Shown in pieces: positions 26,375 through 34,956 of a DNA stretch of 64,000 nucleotides (the first letter of the stretch is position 1; each line of letters starts with the position of its first letter). The notes under the pieces were generated by a model that was not told the origin of the DNA, did no database searches, and was given only the letters and a program-made list of their open reading frames with translations. Source of the stretch: Fischerella sp. PCC 9605 (GTDB taxonomy: Bacteria > Cyanobacteriota > Cyanobacteriia > Cyanobacteriales > Nostocaceae); assembly GCF_000517105.1 (NCBI RefSeq), contig NZ_KI912149.1, forward strand, positions 1,327,946 through 1,391,945, in the 5' to 3' direction. The translations under genes and the position numbers were made by a program.

Positions 26375-27418
26375 ATGGGATCGACTTGCGTACGGATCGC
26401 AATTGACGCAATGGGAGGGGATCACGCACCCGGTGAAATCATCGCTGGCGCACTGCGAGCACGAGAAGAATTGGGTGTGGAAGTCTTGTTGGTGGGTGAT
26501 CCCCAAAAAATTGAAGCAGTCCTGCCACCAAAAATAAATTTGGCGCAGGTGCAGATCGTTCCGGCTGAGGACGCGATCGCGATGGATGAGGAGCCTTTGA
26601 GCGGTGTCAGACGCAAGCCCAAGGCTTCGATTAACGTGGCGATGGATTTAGTCAAGCAGGGACAGGCAGATGGTGTGATTTCTGCCGGTCACTCAGGCGC
26701 AGCAATGGCAGCAGCTTTGCTACGTTTGGGACGACTGCCCGGAATTGACCGACCAGCAATTGGTGCGGTGTTTCCCACGATGGTAGCCAGCAAGCAAGTA
26801 TTAATACTTGATGTTGGCGCTAATGTAGACTGCCGTCCAAAATTTTTAGAGCAGTTTGCAGTTATGGGATCGATATATAGTCAGTACGTCTTGGGTGTTC
26901 CTGAACCAAAAATAGGTTTGTTGAACATCGGTGAGGAAGACTGCAAAGGTAATGATGCAGCTGTTCGCGCCCATCAACTGCTGCGGGAAAATTCTCAAAT
27001 TGCTTTTATTGGCAATGCTGAAGGACGCGATGTACTTTCCGGTCAGTTTGATGTGATAGTATGTGACGGCTTTGTAGGCAATGTGTTGTTGAAATTTGCC
27101 GAAGCGGTCGGAGAAGTGATGCTGCAAATTATTAGAGAAGAGTTACCCCAAGGATTACAAGGTCAAGTTGGTACAGCAATTTTAAAACCGAATTTAAAGC
27201 GGATTAAACAGCGAATAGACCATGCAGAACACGGAGGTGCTTTGCTTTTAGGTGTAGACGGCATTTGTATTATTGGTCATGGTAGCTCCCAAGCACCTTC
27301 GATTTTTAATGCCATTCGCTTAGCAAAAGAAGCTGTAGACAACCAGGTGCTGCAAAGAATCCAGTCTCAATATCAAAATCAATCCTCCGGGCAACTACAG
27401 CCCGAAAGTAGTCAATAG
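26375..27418 (+). CDS. plsX: Phosphate acyltransferase PlsX
   Basis: 347 residues. Converts acyl-ACP to acyl-phosphate for phospholipid synthesis, a peripheral membrane enzyme. Hallmarks are RIAIDAMGGDHAPGEI at the start, GVISAGHSGAAMAAALLRLG, LDVGANVDCRPKFLEQFA and NIGEEDCKGND. First gene of the plsX-fabH-fabD cluster. The start at 26375 (MGSTCVRIAIDAMGGD) fits. Confidence 0.96.
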   Translation: MGSTCVRIAIDAMGGDHAPGEIIAGALRAREELGVEVLLVGDPQKIEAVLPPKINLAQVQIVPAEDAIAMDEEPLSGVRRKPKASINVAMDLVKQGQADGVISAGHSGAAMAAALLRLGRLPGIDRPAIGAVFPTMVASKQVLILDVGANVDCRPKFLEQFAVMGSIYSQYVLGVPEPKIGLLNIGEEDCKGNDAAVRAHQLLRENSQIAFIGNAEGRDVLSGQFDVIVCDGFVGNVLLKFAEAVGEVMLQIIREELPQGLQGQVGTAILKPNLKRIKQRIDHAEHGGALLLGVDGICIIGHGSSQAPSIFNAIRLAKEAVDNQVLQRIQSQYQNQSSGQLQPESSQ

Positions 27419-27543
27419 TCAAATTTTGTTATTTGTTGGTTGATGATGGTTGGTTGGAATAAACAACAAACAACTAGCAACAAACAACTAACAACTAAAC
27501 AAATGACCAATGACAAAAAGCTGATAGCTTGGGAGAAACCGGA

Positions 27544-28536
27544 GTGGAAACAATAGGAATAGCAATTACAGGAAGTGGCTCAGCGCTGCCAGCTACTTTC
27601 CTAGATAACCAGGGGCTGACGGAACTAGTTGAAACATCAGACGAGTGGATCAGCACGAGAACAGGAATTCGTCAACGGCATTTGGCGAAAGCTGGTGAAT
27701 CTTTGGCAGATCTTGCCACTGCTGCCAGTAGTCAGGCGATCGCAATGGCTGGAATTACACCGCAACAGTTGGATCTGATTTTGCTGGCAACTTCTACGCC
27801 CGATGATTTATTTGGTAGTGCCTGTCAAATTCAAGCAAAACTAGGAGCAACAAGAGCAGTAGCATTTGATATGACGGCTGCTTGCTCCGGCTTTGTGTTT
27901 GGACTAGTTACAGCTGCCCAATTTATCAGAACTGGCGTATATCAAAATGTATTGCTGATTGGAGCAGACATTCTCTCTCGTTGGGTGGACTGGCAAGATC
28001 GACGTACCTGCGTGTTGTTCGGCGATGGTGCTGGGGCGGTAGTATTGCAGGCAAACCAGAGCGATCGCTTACTAGGATTTGAACTTAGAAGTGATGGCAC
28101 TCAAAACGATTGTCTCAACCTTCCCTATACACCTGAGTCCACAGAACTGATCCCAGGCGTTAGTGTTGGTAAAGGTAACTTCCAGCCCATTACGATGAAT
28201 GGCAAAGAAGTTTATCGCTTTGCCGTACAGCAAGTTCCAGAAGTTATTGACAAAGCCTTGTTTCGTGCCAACCTGAGTGTAGAGCAAGTAGACTGGCTAC
28301 TATTGCATCAAGCCAATCAACGTATTCTCGACGCCGTTGCCCAGCGCCTGAATATTCCAGAACATAAAGTTATCAGTAATCTTGCCTACTATGGCAACAC
28401 CTCTGCCGCCTCTATTCCCCTTGCTCTTGATGAAGTTGTGCGACAGGGCAAAATTAAAGTCGATGACATCATTGTCGCATCAGGTTTTGGTGCTGGGCTG
28501 ACGTGGGGAGCGGCTATTTTTCAATGGGGACGATAG
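27544..28536 (+). CDS. fabH: 3-oxoacyl-ACP synthase III (FabH)
   Basis: About 330 residues; condenses acetyl-CoA with malonyl-ACP to start fatty acid synthesis. The catalytic triad is Cys in TAACSGFVFG, His in LLHQANQRI and Asn in YYGNTSAASI; GFGAGLTWGA is the usual C-terminal motif. The GTG at 27544 has GGGAGA 7 nt upstream; an in-frame TTG at 27529 is an alternative. It lies 125 bp after plsX, with heptamer repeats in between. Confidence 0.96.
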   Translation: METIGIAITGSGSALPATFLDNQGLTELVETSDEWISTRTGIRQRHLAKAGESLADLATAASSQAIAMAGITPQQLDLILLATSTPDDLFGSACQIQAKLGATRAVAFDMTAACSGFVFGLVTAAQFIRTGVYQNVLLIGADILSRWVDWQDRRTCVLFGDGAGAVVLQANQSDRLLGFELRSDGTQNDCLNLPYTPESTELIPGVSVGKGNFQPITMNGKEVYRFAVQQVPEVIDKALFRANLSVEQVDWLLLHQANQRILDAVAQRLNIPEHKVISNLAYYGNTSAASIPLALDEVVRQGKIKVDDIIVASGFGAGLTWGAAIFQWGR

Positions 28537-28617
28537 TCATTTGTCCTTTGTTTTTTTACTAATGACGAATGACTAATAACTGATGACGAATGACCAATGA
28601 CTAATGACGAATGACCA

Positions 28618-29496
28618 ATGACTAAAACCGCTTGGGTATTTCCTGGACAAGGCTCCCAATCACTGGGAATGGGAATAGATTTACTAGATGTGCCATCGGC
28701 AAAGGATAAGTTTGCCCAAGCCGAAGAAATTTTGGGATGGTCTGTAATTGAAATTTGTCAAAATGATGCCGACAAGCTAGCACATACCCTCTACACTCAG
28801 CCTTGTCTATACGTAGTAGAAAGTATTCTCGCCGATCTTCTCCAAAAAAAAGAACAACCAGATTTAGTTGCCGGCCATAGTTTAGGAGAATACACTGCTC
28901 TTTATGTCGCTGGCGTGTTTGAATGGTCGGCAGGGTTGCGTTTGGTGAAGCGTCGTGCCGAACTCATGGAAACCGCTGCTGGTGGGATGATGGCAGCTCT
29001 AATGAATTTCGACCGTGAAAAACTAGAAAAAGTCATTGCTGAAACTCCTGATGTAGTGGTGGCAAATGATAACAGTTCTGTACAAGTTGTCATTTCTGGC
29101 ACACCAGCAGCTGTAGAAGCAGTAATGACCCAAGTAAAGGCAAAACGTGCGATTCCTTTAAAAGTCTCTGGCGCATTTCATTCACCTTTAATGGCAGTAG
29201 CAGCAACAGAATTTCAAGATGTTTTAGCCTCGGTAGAATTTCGTGATGCTAATGTGCCAATTTTATCAAATGTAGAGCCTGTTCCCGCCGTCAAGGCAGA
29301 AGTTTTAAAACAGCGACTGACACAACAAATGATAGGAGGAGTGCGCTGGCGAGAAATTTCACTAGCATTACCAGAAAATGGTATAGAGCGAGTAGTGGAA
29401 ATTGGCCCTGGTAATGTATTAACTGGTTTAGTTAAACGCACCAGTCCTGGCTTAATATTAGAAAATGTCCGTAATCTTGCTGAATTACCTGTTTAA
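28618..29496 (+). CDS. fabD: Malonyl-CoA:ACP transacylase (FabD)
   Basis: 292 residues; loads malonyl onto ACP. FPGQGSQSLGMG near the start, the active-site Ser in AGHSLGEYTALYVAG, and His in SGAFHSPLM are present, with GPGNVLTGLVKR near the end. The ATG is the last unit of a TGACNAATGAC repeat and has no clear ribosome binding site. In related cyanobacteria plsC usually follows; here an accessory insert of about 4.6 kb comes between. Confidence 0.96.
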   Translation: MTKTAWVFPGQGSQSLGMGIDLLDVPSAKDKFAQAEEILGWSVIEICQNDADKLAHTLYTQPCLYVVESILADLLQKKEQPDLVAGHSLGEYTALYVAGVFEWSAGLRLVKRRAELMETAAGGMMAALMNFDREKLEKVIAETPDVVVANDNSSVQVVISGTPAAVEAVMTQVKAKRAIPLKVSGAFHSPLMAVAATEFQDVLASVEFRDANVPILSNVEPVPAVKAEVLKQRLTQQMIGGVRWREISLALPENGIERVVEIGPGNVLTGLVKRTSPGLILENVRNLAELPV

Positions 29497-29594
29497 ATTT
29501 TTCTTAACTTCTGCTGCCTGGAAAATTGGAGAAGCGATCGCAAAAACTCTTGCTTGCCACAGAAGGGACAATGGTTGTGGTTCAGGGGTGAAGT

Positions 29595-30705
29595 GATCGC
29601 CATTGGTGTCAAGTGAAGAAAAATAGAAACTTGTCAACTAGGTAAAACTCAATGGTTAAACTCAACACAATGGTGTTGAGAATAGCCATGACTAAGCCAC
29701 GGAAGAAACAAGGAAATCCAGACTTTCGACATCGGGTAACTTCAAGAGCCCCAACAAGTGAGGAGATAGAATCACGGTTGATTGAGCTATTAAGTCCAGG
29801 AACATTTGCCAATCTCAAAGATGTTAAAGACAAAGACCGGAATTTGCGCGATCGCGTACTAACTCTACCCGTGATGGCAGTAATAGTACTGAGTTTAGTG
29901 TACCGAGAAATACATTATTTCACAGATGTGCTGCGCTACCTAGAAGTTGAAGGATTGTTGTGGGTTGAGGCAATTTCTGTGAGTCGGCAAGCCACAACTA
30001 ATCGCCTGGAGAGCTTGCCCGCCCACCTATTGCTCAAGCTGTTTGAGCAAGTAATAGAGCGTCTAGCAGCCAAGAAAAACAGAAATGAAGTTGCACCAAT
30101 GTGGGCATCGGTAGCTTCCAGGTTTGGTGCAGTGTGGATTGCGGATGCATCGACTTTAGAAGCAGTCAAAAAACATTTGGGACAACTTCAACAAAAAACA
30201 GGTGCAGTTTTAGGAGGGAAGATGCTGATGGTAGTGGAAGCATTTAGCCATCGCCCGGTTGCTGCATTTTTCGACGCTGATGCCAAACGTAACGAAACCA
30301 AATGGTGGCAAGAAATAACACAATTGTTGCCAGAGCGAAGATGCATTTTTACTGACAAAACGTTTGTTGGGTTTATCTTATCTGTGGGTTGGCGGTACTA
30401 ATGGTGTGCAGATGCAAATATATGCTACATGGATTTTCTATGCTGTCCTCAATGATTTGTCTGCTGATGTCGCTGTAGCTTTGCAACAGCCCTTAGAACG
30501 TATTTCAGTAGAAATGGTTTTCCGCAGTTTATATTTTTTCCATCGCGCACGATCGCACAATTCACAACTACAACTTATTCCTTGGCTCGTAGAGCATCAG
30601 CGTTCTATGGGCTTGGTTAAAGCTGTTCGCCAACGACATCGACGTAACGCTGCAAGGTCGCTTGACATCTGGGCTGATGCCTTAACTTCACACCAATGAG
30701 CGATC
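29595..30705 (+). mobile_element. Defective IS4-type insertion sequence
   Basis: The ends GATCGCCATTGGTGTCAAG (29595-29613) and CTTCACACCAATGAGCGATC (30686-30705) are near-perfect inverted repeats, and the right one contains the transposase stop codon. The transposase inside has an internal deletion, so the element cannot move on its own. Confidence 0.7.
29652..30699 (+). pseudogene. IS4-like DDE transposase with internal deletion
   Basis: The first part (about 250 codons, to 30401) has an N-terminal helical domain and the first catalytic Asp in VWIADASTLEAVKKHLGQ. After TDK at about 30360 the frame changes: KRLLGLSYLWVGGTNGVQMQ onward is the conserved C-terminal part in the +1 frame. The segment that should carry the other catalytic Asp and the Y-REK-like Glu is missing. 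A deletion with frame change, not a simple point frameshift, best explains this. Confidence 0.85.
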
Positions 30706-30744
30706 GCCCACTCATAATAGATTTTTATTAGTCAAACGGTTGAA
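30702..30744. repeat. Short direct repeat, copy A
   Basis: GCGATCGCNCACTC..ATAATAG and TTTTTATTAGTCAAAC also occur at 33160-33203, directly upstream of BrnTA, so the CPBP and phosphotransferase genes are bracketed by this pair. The rest of 30745-30930 is AT-rich leader. Confidence 0.7.
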
Positions 30745-30930
30745 TATTTATAATATATTAAGTAATTATGCGGAAGTATCTAGTATATTTTTGGTGTATA
30801 GGAAATTCTGTATATTATGAAGTATGAGTTCTACATTCCAGTTACTAAAACAGTCAGCAATTACATATAGAGAAATCGTCAGTATAATAAAGAGTTAGCT
30901 GGTGTTATCGAGTCACGGTAAAATGCTCGC

Positions 30931-31767
30931 ATGGTTCAAGCGTTTCTAACGACTCTGCTGGCAACGGTATTTCTAGCCGGATGGCTTATGGTAGCCAGTA
31001 TATTTGGCTGGTTAACAGGAGGAGTAAGTCTAACGCTATCAGCTTGGGTTGGGCAATTTACACCTGCTATCGCCACGTTGCTAATTCGCTGGTTCCGTCG
31101 AGAAAAATGGACAGATGCTGGCTTCCGGTTTTCTTCCTTTTACTGGTATTTCAAGGCATGGGTAACTGCCATTGCGCTCTTCATAAGTGCATTTGCCATA
31201 AGTGCTTTGTTGGGTTGGGGGACTGTGGCTCGTTCTTGGAGCGATATTGCTGTGCGAGCAAAATCGCTGGGCTTCGTGAGCTTATCTCCTGAGCCAGTTG
31301 GTATCATCGGCTTCATGCTGTTCTCTCTTTTTGTTTTACCTCTGCTGCTCAGCTTCTTTGCTTTAGGAGAGGAAATCGGATGGCGCGGTTATGTCCTGCC
31401 AAATTTGCTACCTTTAGGTCGGCGTCATGCTCTCATTATCTCCGGCTTACTCGGTTCAGTCTGGCACATTCCCCTGGTTCTAGTTGGTCAAGCATACCCA
31501 GGTCATAGGGTTACGGGATTGCTGCTGATCTTTCCATTTATTACTGGAGTGTGGATCATATTGGGATACTTTCGTCTAGGCTCGGGTAGTGTCTTTGTTT
31601 CGACTTTACTGCATGGTACACTCAACGCACAAATGATTGGACCTGCCGTGCTCATAGTTGCCATTTCCTCTCCAATTTATGGTGGATTTATGGGAATTGC
31701 GGGCATTGTGATTGTGTGGATTGCTGCATTGTGGTGCCTAAGATTTAATAGGGAAATTGTATGGTAA
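30931..31767 (+). CDS. CPBP family intramembrane metalloprotease
   Basis: 278 residues with about 8 hydrophobic segments. The Abi/CAAX-protease-and-bacteriocin-processing motifs are visible: EEIGWRGYVLP (EExxxR), GSVWHIPLVLVG (first His) and STLLHGTLNAQ (second His). These are glutamic-type membrane proteases; bacterial members process peptides or protect against bacteriocins. Substrate unknown. It is part of the accessory block between fabD and plsC. Confidence 0.85.
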   Translation: MVQAFLTTLLATVFLAGWLMVASIFGWLTGGVSLTLSAWVGQFTPAIATLLIRWFRREKWTDAGFRFSSFYWYFKAWVTAIALFISAFAISALLGWGTVARSWSDIAVRAKSLGFVSLSPEPVGIIGFMLFSLFVLPLLLSFFALGEEIGWRGYVLPNLLPLGRRHALIISGLLGSVWHIPLVLVGQAYPGHRVTGLLLIFPFITGVWIILGYFRLGSGSVFVSTLLHGTLNAQMIGPAVLIVAISSPIYGGFMGIAGIVIVWIAALWCLRFNREIVW

Positions 31768-31906
31768 GCGATCGCGCACAACAACCCTTATAATTCTCTC
31801 TCCCTTTTCAAAAAAGTTGTACTACGCCCTTGTACTACGCCCTTGACGCCCTGTATTGTGTAGTATTCATGTATTGTTGGCACTACAAGATAAGCGAACA
31901 GTTCTT

Positions 31907-32818
31907 ATGCACTCTGGTGACATGCCTGTCGCAAAAGTGGACATCAACGTATCTCTCGTGGAACAGTTGGTCGCCGCGCAGTTTCCCCAGTGGGCAGACC
32001 TTCCGATCAAGCCAGTTGCATTCGGTGGGGTGGACAACAGAACCTTTCATCTTGGCGAGGACATGTCTGTGCGACTTCCGAGTGCCGAAAGGTACTCCGC
32101 GCAAGTGGAAAAGGAACACCGATGGTTGCCGAAACTTGCGCCACTTCTACCGCTGCCAATCCCTGTCCCTCTGGCGATGGGTGTCCCCGGCGATGGGTAT
32201 CCTTGGCATTGGTCTATCTATCGCTGGCTCGAAGGCGAGAACGCCGCTATTGAGCGCATCGCCGATCTTCGCCAATTCGCGATCGCGCTGGCTCAATTCC
32301 TTGCCGCCCTACAGCAGATTGATCCAGCGGGCGGCCCACCACCTGGGCCGCACAACTTTTTTCGGGGCGGATCGCTGACAATTTATGACGCGGATACCCG
32401 GCAGTCAGTTGCAAACTTAGACAGCGAGATTGATACCGACGCAGTGACCGCGGTGTGGGAAGCAGCCCTCAAGGCAACATGGCACGGCTCACCCGTCTGG
32501 TTCCACGGAGATGTCAGTGCAGCGAACCTGCTCGTCAAAAGGGGGCAATTAAGTGTCGTCATCGACTTTGGGTGTTCGGGCGTCGGCGATCCCGCATGCG
32601 ACTTGACGATTGCGTGGACACTCTTGGAAGGGGAAAGCCGGGAAGCTTTCCGCACAGCTGTTCCAGTTGATGACGCAACCTGGGCGCGAGCCCGTGGCTG
32701 GGCACTGTGGAAGGCCCTGATTACACTTGTCGAACACATAGATACCAATCCCTTAGAAGCAGGAAAGGCCCGACGCGTAATTGATGAAGTGCTTGCCGAT
32801 TATGAGCACGCCGTATGA
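31907..32818 (+). CDS. Aminoglycoside phosphotransferase family protein
   Basis: 303 residues from the ATG at 31907. A protein kinase-like fold: the catalytic loop HGDVSAANLLV has the APH HxDxxxxN pattern, and the metal-binding segment is VIDFGCSGVGDPACDL (DFG-like). VRLPSAERYSAQVEKEHRWL carries the N-lobe. Members phosphorylate antibiotics or small metabolites; resistance function is not shown here. Its base composition is visibly richer in G and C than its neighbours, suggesting recent transfer. A second start at 31922 is possible. Confidence 0.85.
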   Translation: MHSGDMPVAKVDINVSLVEQLVAAQFPQWADLPIKPVAFGGVDNRTFHLGEDMSVRLPSAERYSAQVEKEHRWLPKLAPLLPLPIPVPLAMGVPGDGYPWHWSIYRWLEGENAAIERIADLRQFAIALAQFLAALQQIDPAGGPPPGPHNFFRGGSLTIYDADTRQSVANLDSEIDTDAVTAVWEAALKATWHGSPVWFHGDVSAANLLVKRGQLSVVIDFGCSGVGDPACDLTIAWTLLEGESREAFRTAVPVDDATWARARGWALWKALITLVEHIDTNPLEAGKARRVIDEVLADYEHAV

Positions 32819-32926
32819 TACATGACACATCAACATGCTCAAGAAAAACCGTTCCGGTGGCGACACCACATTATGCTGATGCACACACGCATTTGTGAGG
32901 TCATCTGCGTCCAATGAGCGCGAACG
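32819..32926 (+). other. Gap after the phosphotransferase, with a possible attC right half
   Basis: GAGCGCGAACGTTATAC ending at 32933 resembles the right end of the attC-like sites (GCTCAA..GAAC plus GTTRRRY-like GTTATAC), but no convincing left arm is present. The leader repeat begins exactly here. Confidence 0.3.
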
Positions 32927-33130
32927 TTATACTACCGAGGCTGTGGGGATGTAACTGCAAAGTTATCTGTTTGTGTTTAATCTCAAGTTACTGACTGGTT
33001 TGCTGCGGGACAATTGCCCTAAAACAACTTGCTAACATCAGATATAAGTGGTAATTGATCCAATAACTAACTTTAACGATCAAAAGTAGTGGCGATCGCC
33101 GATCCTTCATTTTGTCTGAATTATCTGACA
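32927..33130. repeat. plsC-leader direct repeat, copy A
   Basis: About 200 bp starting TTATACTACCGAGGCTGTGG and nearly identical to 33884-34091 (offset 957 at the start). The second copy is the leader of plsC; this copy is followed by BrnTA. Confidence 0.9.
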
Positions 33131-33159
33131 GCGCTTACCTAGTCAGTCGAGAAATAGGC

Positions 33160-33203
33160 GATCGCACACTCAATAATAGATTTTTTATTAGTCAAACAGA
33201 GCA
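33160..33203. repeat. Short direct repeat, copy B
   Basis: Second copy of 30702-30744 (GCGATCGC.CACTC and TTTTTTATTAGTCAAAC), about 60 bp before the brnT start. Confidence 0.7.
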
Positions 33204-33232
33204 AACGAATGCGATCAGAGCTTGTCCTGTTA

Positions 33233-33258
33233 GTATGTACAGGTGTACATACTATAAT
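33233..33258 (+). promoter_or_regulatory. brnTA promoter with palindromic operator
   Basis: GTATGTACA and TGTACATAC form a perfect inverted repeat (33233-33252) around GG. It directly abuts TATAAT (33253-33258), 5 nt before the brnT ATG. Binding by the BrnA dimer would block this promoter. The transcript would be nearly leaderless. Confidence 0.65.
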
Positions 33259-33262
33259 TGAG

Positions 33263-33529
33263 ATGGCTTACCAATGGAATAGGGATAAGGCAGCGGCCAA
33301 TCTTCGCAAGCATGGTATCGACTTCGCTGATGCAGTATCCGTTTTCTCAGATGATCTGGCAATTACTATTCCAGACGATCAGTTTGACGAAGAACGGTTC
33401 GTCACGATCGGTAACGATGCATTTGGCAGAGTTTTGGTGGTTGTCTACACGCTACGGGACGATGAAATTCGCCTTATTTCTGCCCGCAAAGCAACTCGGC
33501 AAGAACGACAGCAATACGAGGAGGGATAG
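33263..33529 (+). CDS. brnT: BrnT family toxin
   Basis: 88 residues from the ATG at 33263 (MAYQWNRDKAAANLRKHGID). YQWNRDKAAANLRKHGIDFA, FSDDLAITIPD, RFVTIGNDAFGRVLVVVYTL and RLISARKATRQERQQYEEG match the BrnT/DUF497 ribonuclease toxins. Upstream codons belong to the operator/promoter. The antitoxin gene follows after 2 nt. Confidence 0.92.
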   Translation: MAYQWNRDKAAANLRKHGIDFADAVSVFSDDLAITIPDDQFDEERFVTIGNDAFGRVLVVVYTLRDDEIRLISARKATRQERQQYEEG

Positions 33530-33531
33530 TC

Positions 33532-33789
33532 ATGAAAGCAGAATATGATTTTAGTCAAGGTAAGCGAGGGGCTATCGACCCAACCCCACCCGGAAAAACT
33601 CGCATCACAATTCGGTTAGATGATGAGGTTCTAACGTGGTTTCGTGAGCAAGTTCATTTAGCAGGTGGAGGAAACTACCAAACCTTAATTAATGAAGCCT
33701 TGCGACAGTATATTCAGCAAAGCCGTGAGCCTTTGGAGGAAACCTTACGCAGAGTCATTCGCGAAGAACTTAAGCGTATTGAGCGATAA
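33532..33789 (+). CDS. brnA: BrnA family antitoxin
   Basis: 85 residues. The DFSQGKRGAIDPTPPGKTRI N-terminus with toxin-contacting K-R-G, followed by a ribbon-helix-helix (ITIRLDDEVLTWFREQV, GGGNYQTLINEALRQYI) is typical of BrnA. It neutralises BrnT and represses the operon. An attC-like site begins 13 nt after the stop. Confidence 0.93.
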   Translation: MKAEYDFSQGKRGAIDPTPPGKTRITIRLDDEVLTWFREQVHLAGGGNYQTLINEALRQYIQQSREPLEETLRRVIREELKRIER

Positions 33790-33802
33790 GGTACTTGCTG
33801 AG

Positions 33803-33889
33803 GGCTAACAACCTTGCTGGAGCGGACTGGCGGTAAACCTCGGTCGTTTTGCAAAAGAGTCTGGTAGCTGCTCAACAGGAACCTTATAC
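33803..33889 (+). repeat. attC-like 87-nt imperfect palindrome, site 3
   Basis: GGCTAAC...CTTATAC, with CTTGCTGGAGCGGACT and AGCTGCTCAACAGGAAC as imperfectly pairing arms. Same length and box positions as sites 1 and 2. The plsC-leader repeat copy B begins within its last bases (33884). Confidence 0.65.
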
Positions 33890-34091
33890 TACCGAGACTG
33901 TGGGGATGTAACCGCAAAGTTATCTTTTTGTGTTTAATCTCAAGTTACTGGCTGGTTTGCTGCGGGATAATCGCCCTAAAATAACTTGCTAACATCACAG
34001 ATAAGTGGTAATTGATCCAATAACTAACTTTAACGATCAAAAGTAGTAGCGATCGCTTATCCTGAAATTCTGTCTGATTTCAATTATCTTC
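33884..34091. repeat. plsC-leader direct repeat, copy B
   Basis: Matches 32927-33130 over about 200 bp and ends next to the plsC start codon. It likely represents the native plsC upstream region. Confidence 0.9.
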
Positions 34092-34092
34092 T

Positions 34093-34731
34093 GTGACCAA
34101 AAGTCGCGAACCATTCGCAAGTCTTTTACTCTACCACGCCTTTAAGTGGTCTGTCGTTAACCCCATGTTGCGCGTTTATTTTCGGGGTAAAGTTTATGGT
34201 GCAGAAAAAGTCCCCCTCAGCGGGCCTTTAGTAGTGGTAAGCAATCATGCTAGTAACTACGATCCACCGATTATTTCCAACTGTGTACGCCGTCCTGTGG
34301 CTTACATGGCCAAAGAAGAACTGTTTAAAATTCCAGTTTTGAAACAAGCAATTGAATTATATGGTGCTTATCCAGTCAGTCGGGGTAGTGCCGATCGCGC
34401 CGCCATTCGTGCAGCCCTCAAATATCTTGATGAAGGATGGGCTGTCGGTGTTTTTTTACAAGGTACTCGCACCCTAGATGGACGCGTTACAGATCCGAAG
34501 CGAGGCGCAGCACTGATTGCTGCAAAGGCAAAAGCACCATTATTGCCAGTTTGTTTGTGGGGTACGCAGGAAATTGAGCAAAAAGGCGCGCTGCTTCCTC
34601 GTGCAGTTCCTGTAACGGTGAGAATTGGCGATTTGATTGAACCACCCAGTTCCACAGATAAAGAGGAATTAGAAGCGCTAACGCAAAAATGTGCTGTGGC
34701 GATCAATGCCCTGCATGAGTTAGGGCGATGA
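34093..34731 (+). CDS. plsC: 1-acyl-sn-glycerol-3-phosphate acyltransferase
   Basis: 212 residues; makes phosphatidic acid from lysophosphatidic acid at the membrane. NHASNYDPP is the HX4D catalytic motif, and FLQGTRTLDGRVTDPKRGAA, ALIAAKAKAPLLPVCLWG follow as usual in cyanobacterial PlsC. Start codon GTG at 34093. It belongs functionally with plsX at 26375 but is separated from fabD by the accessory block. Confidence 0.9.
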   Translation: MTKSREPFASLLLYHAFKWSVVNPMLRVYFRGKVYGAEKVPLSGPLVVVSNHASNYDPPIISNCVRRPVAYMAKEELFKIPVLKQAIELYGAYPVSRGSADRAAIRAALKYLDEGWAVGVFLQGTRTLDGRVTDPKRGAALIAAKAKAPLLPVCLWGTQEIEQKGALLPRAVPVTVRIGDLIEPPSSTDKEELEALTQKCAVAINALHELGR

Positions 34732-34874
34732 AAAAGATAGATAGAGTAGACAGGAAATATGCACTAAGGAAGTGGTTCTTGGCACTGAAAGTCTATAAGT
34801 TAAATGTTGATTGTTGATGGTTGGTTGTTGGTTGTTAGCTAGTTAGTAGTCCTACTCCACTAACCACTAACCAC

Positions 34875-34904
34875 TGTAGAGACGTGCCATGGCACGTCTC
34901 TACA
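34875..34904. repeat. 30-bp perfect palindrome TGTAGAGACG...CGTCTCTACA
   Basis: Inner core TGCCATGGCA. Same outer arms as the palindrome inside the GTPase gene at 55721-55750. It lies between heptamer repeats upstream of the AI-2E-type gene. Confidence 0.85.
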
Positions 34905-34956
34905 ACCACTAACCAATTAAAAATTTAACTATTATCAGGCTCTCGCCAAATAACTT

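Noticed and set aside
31990-32253. Second ORF inside the phosphotransferase region
   Set aside because: An out-of-frame shadow caused by the G/C-rich sequence of the phosphotransferase gene.
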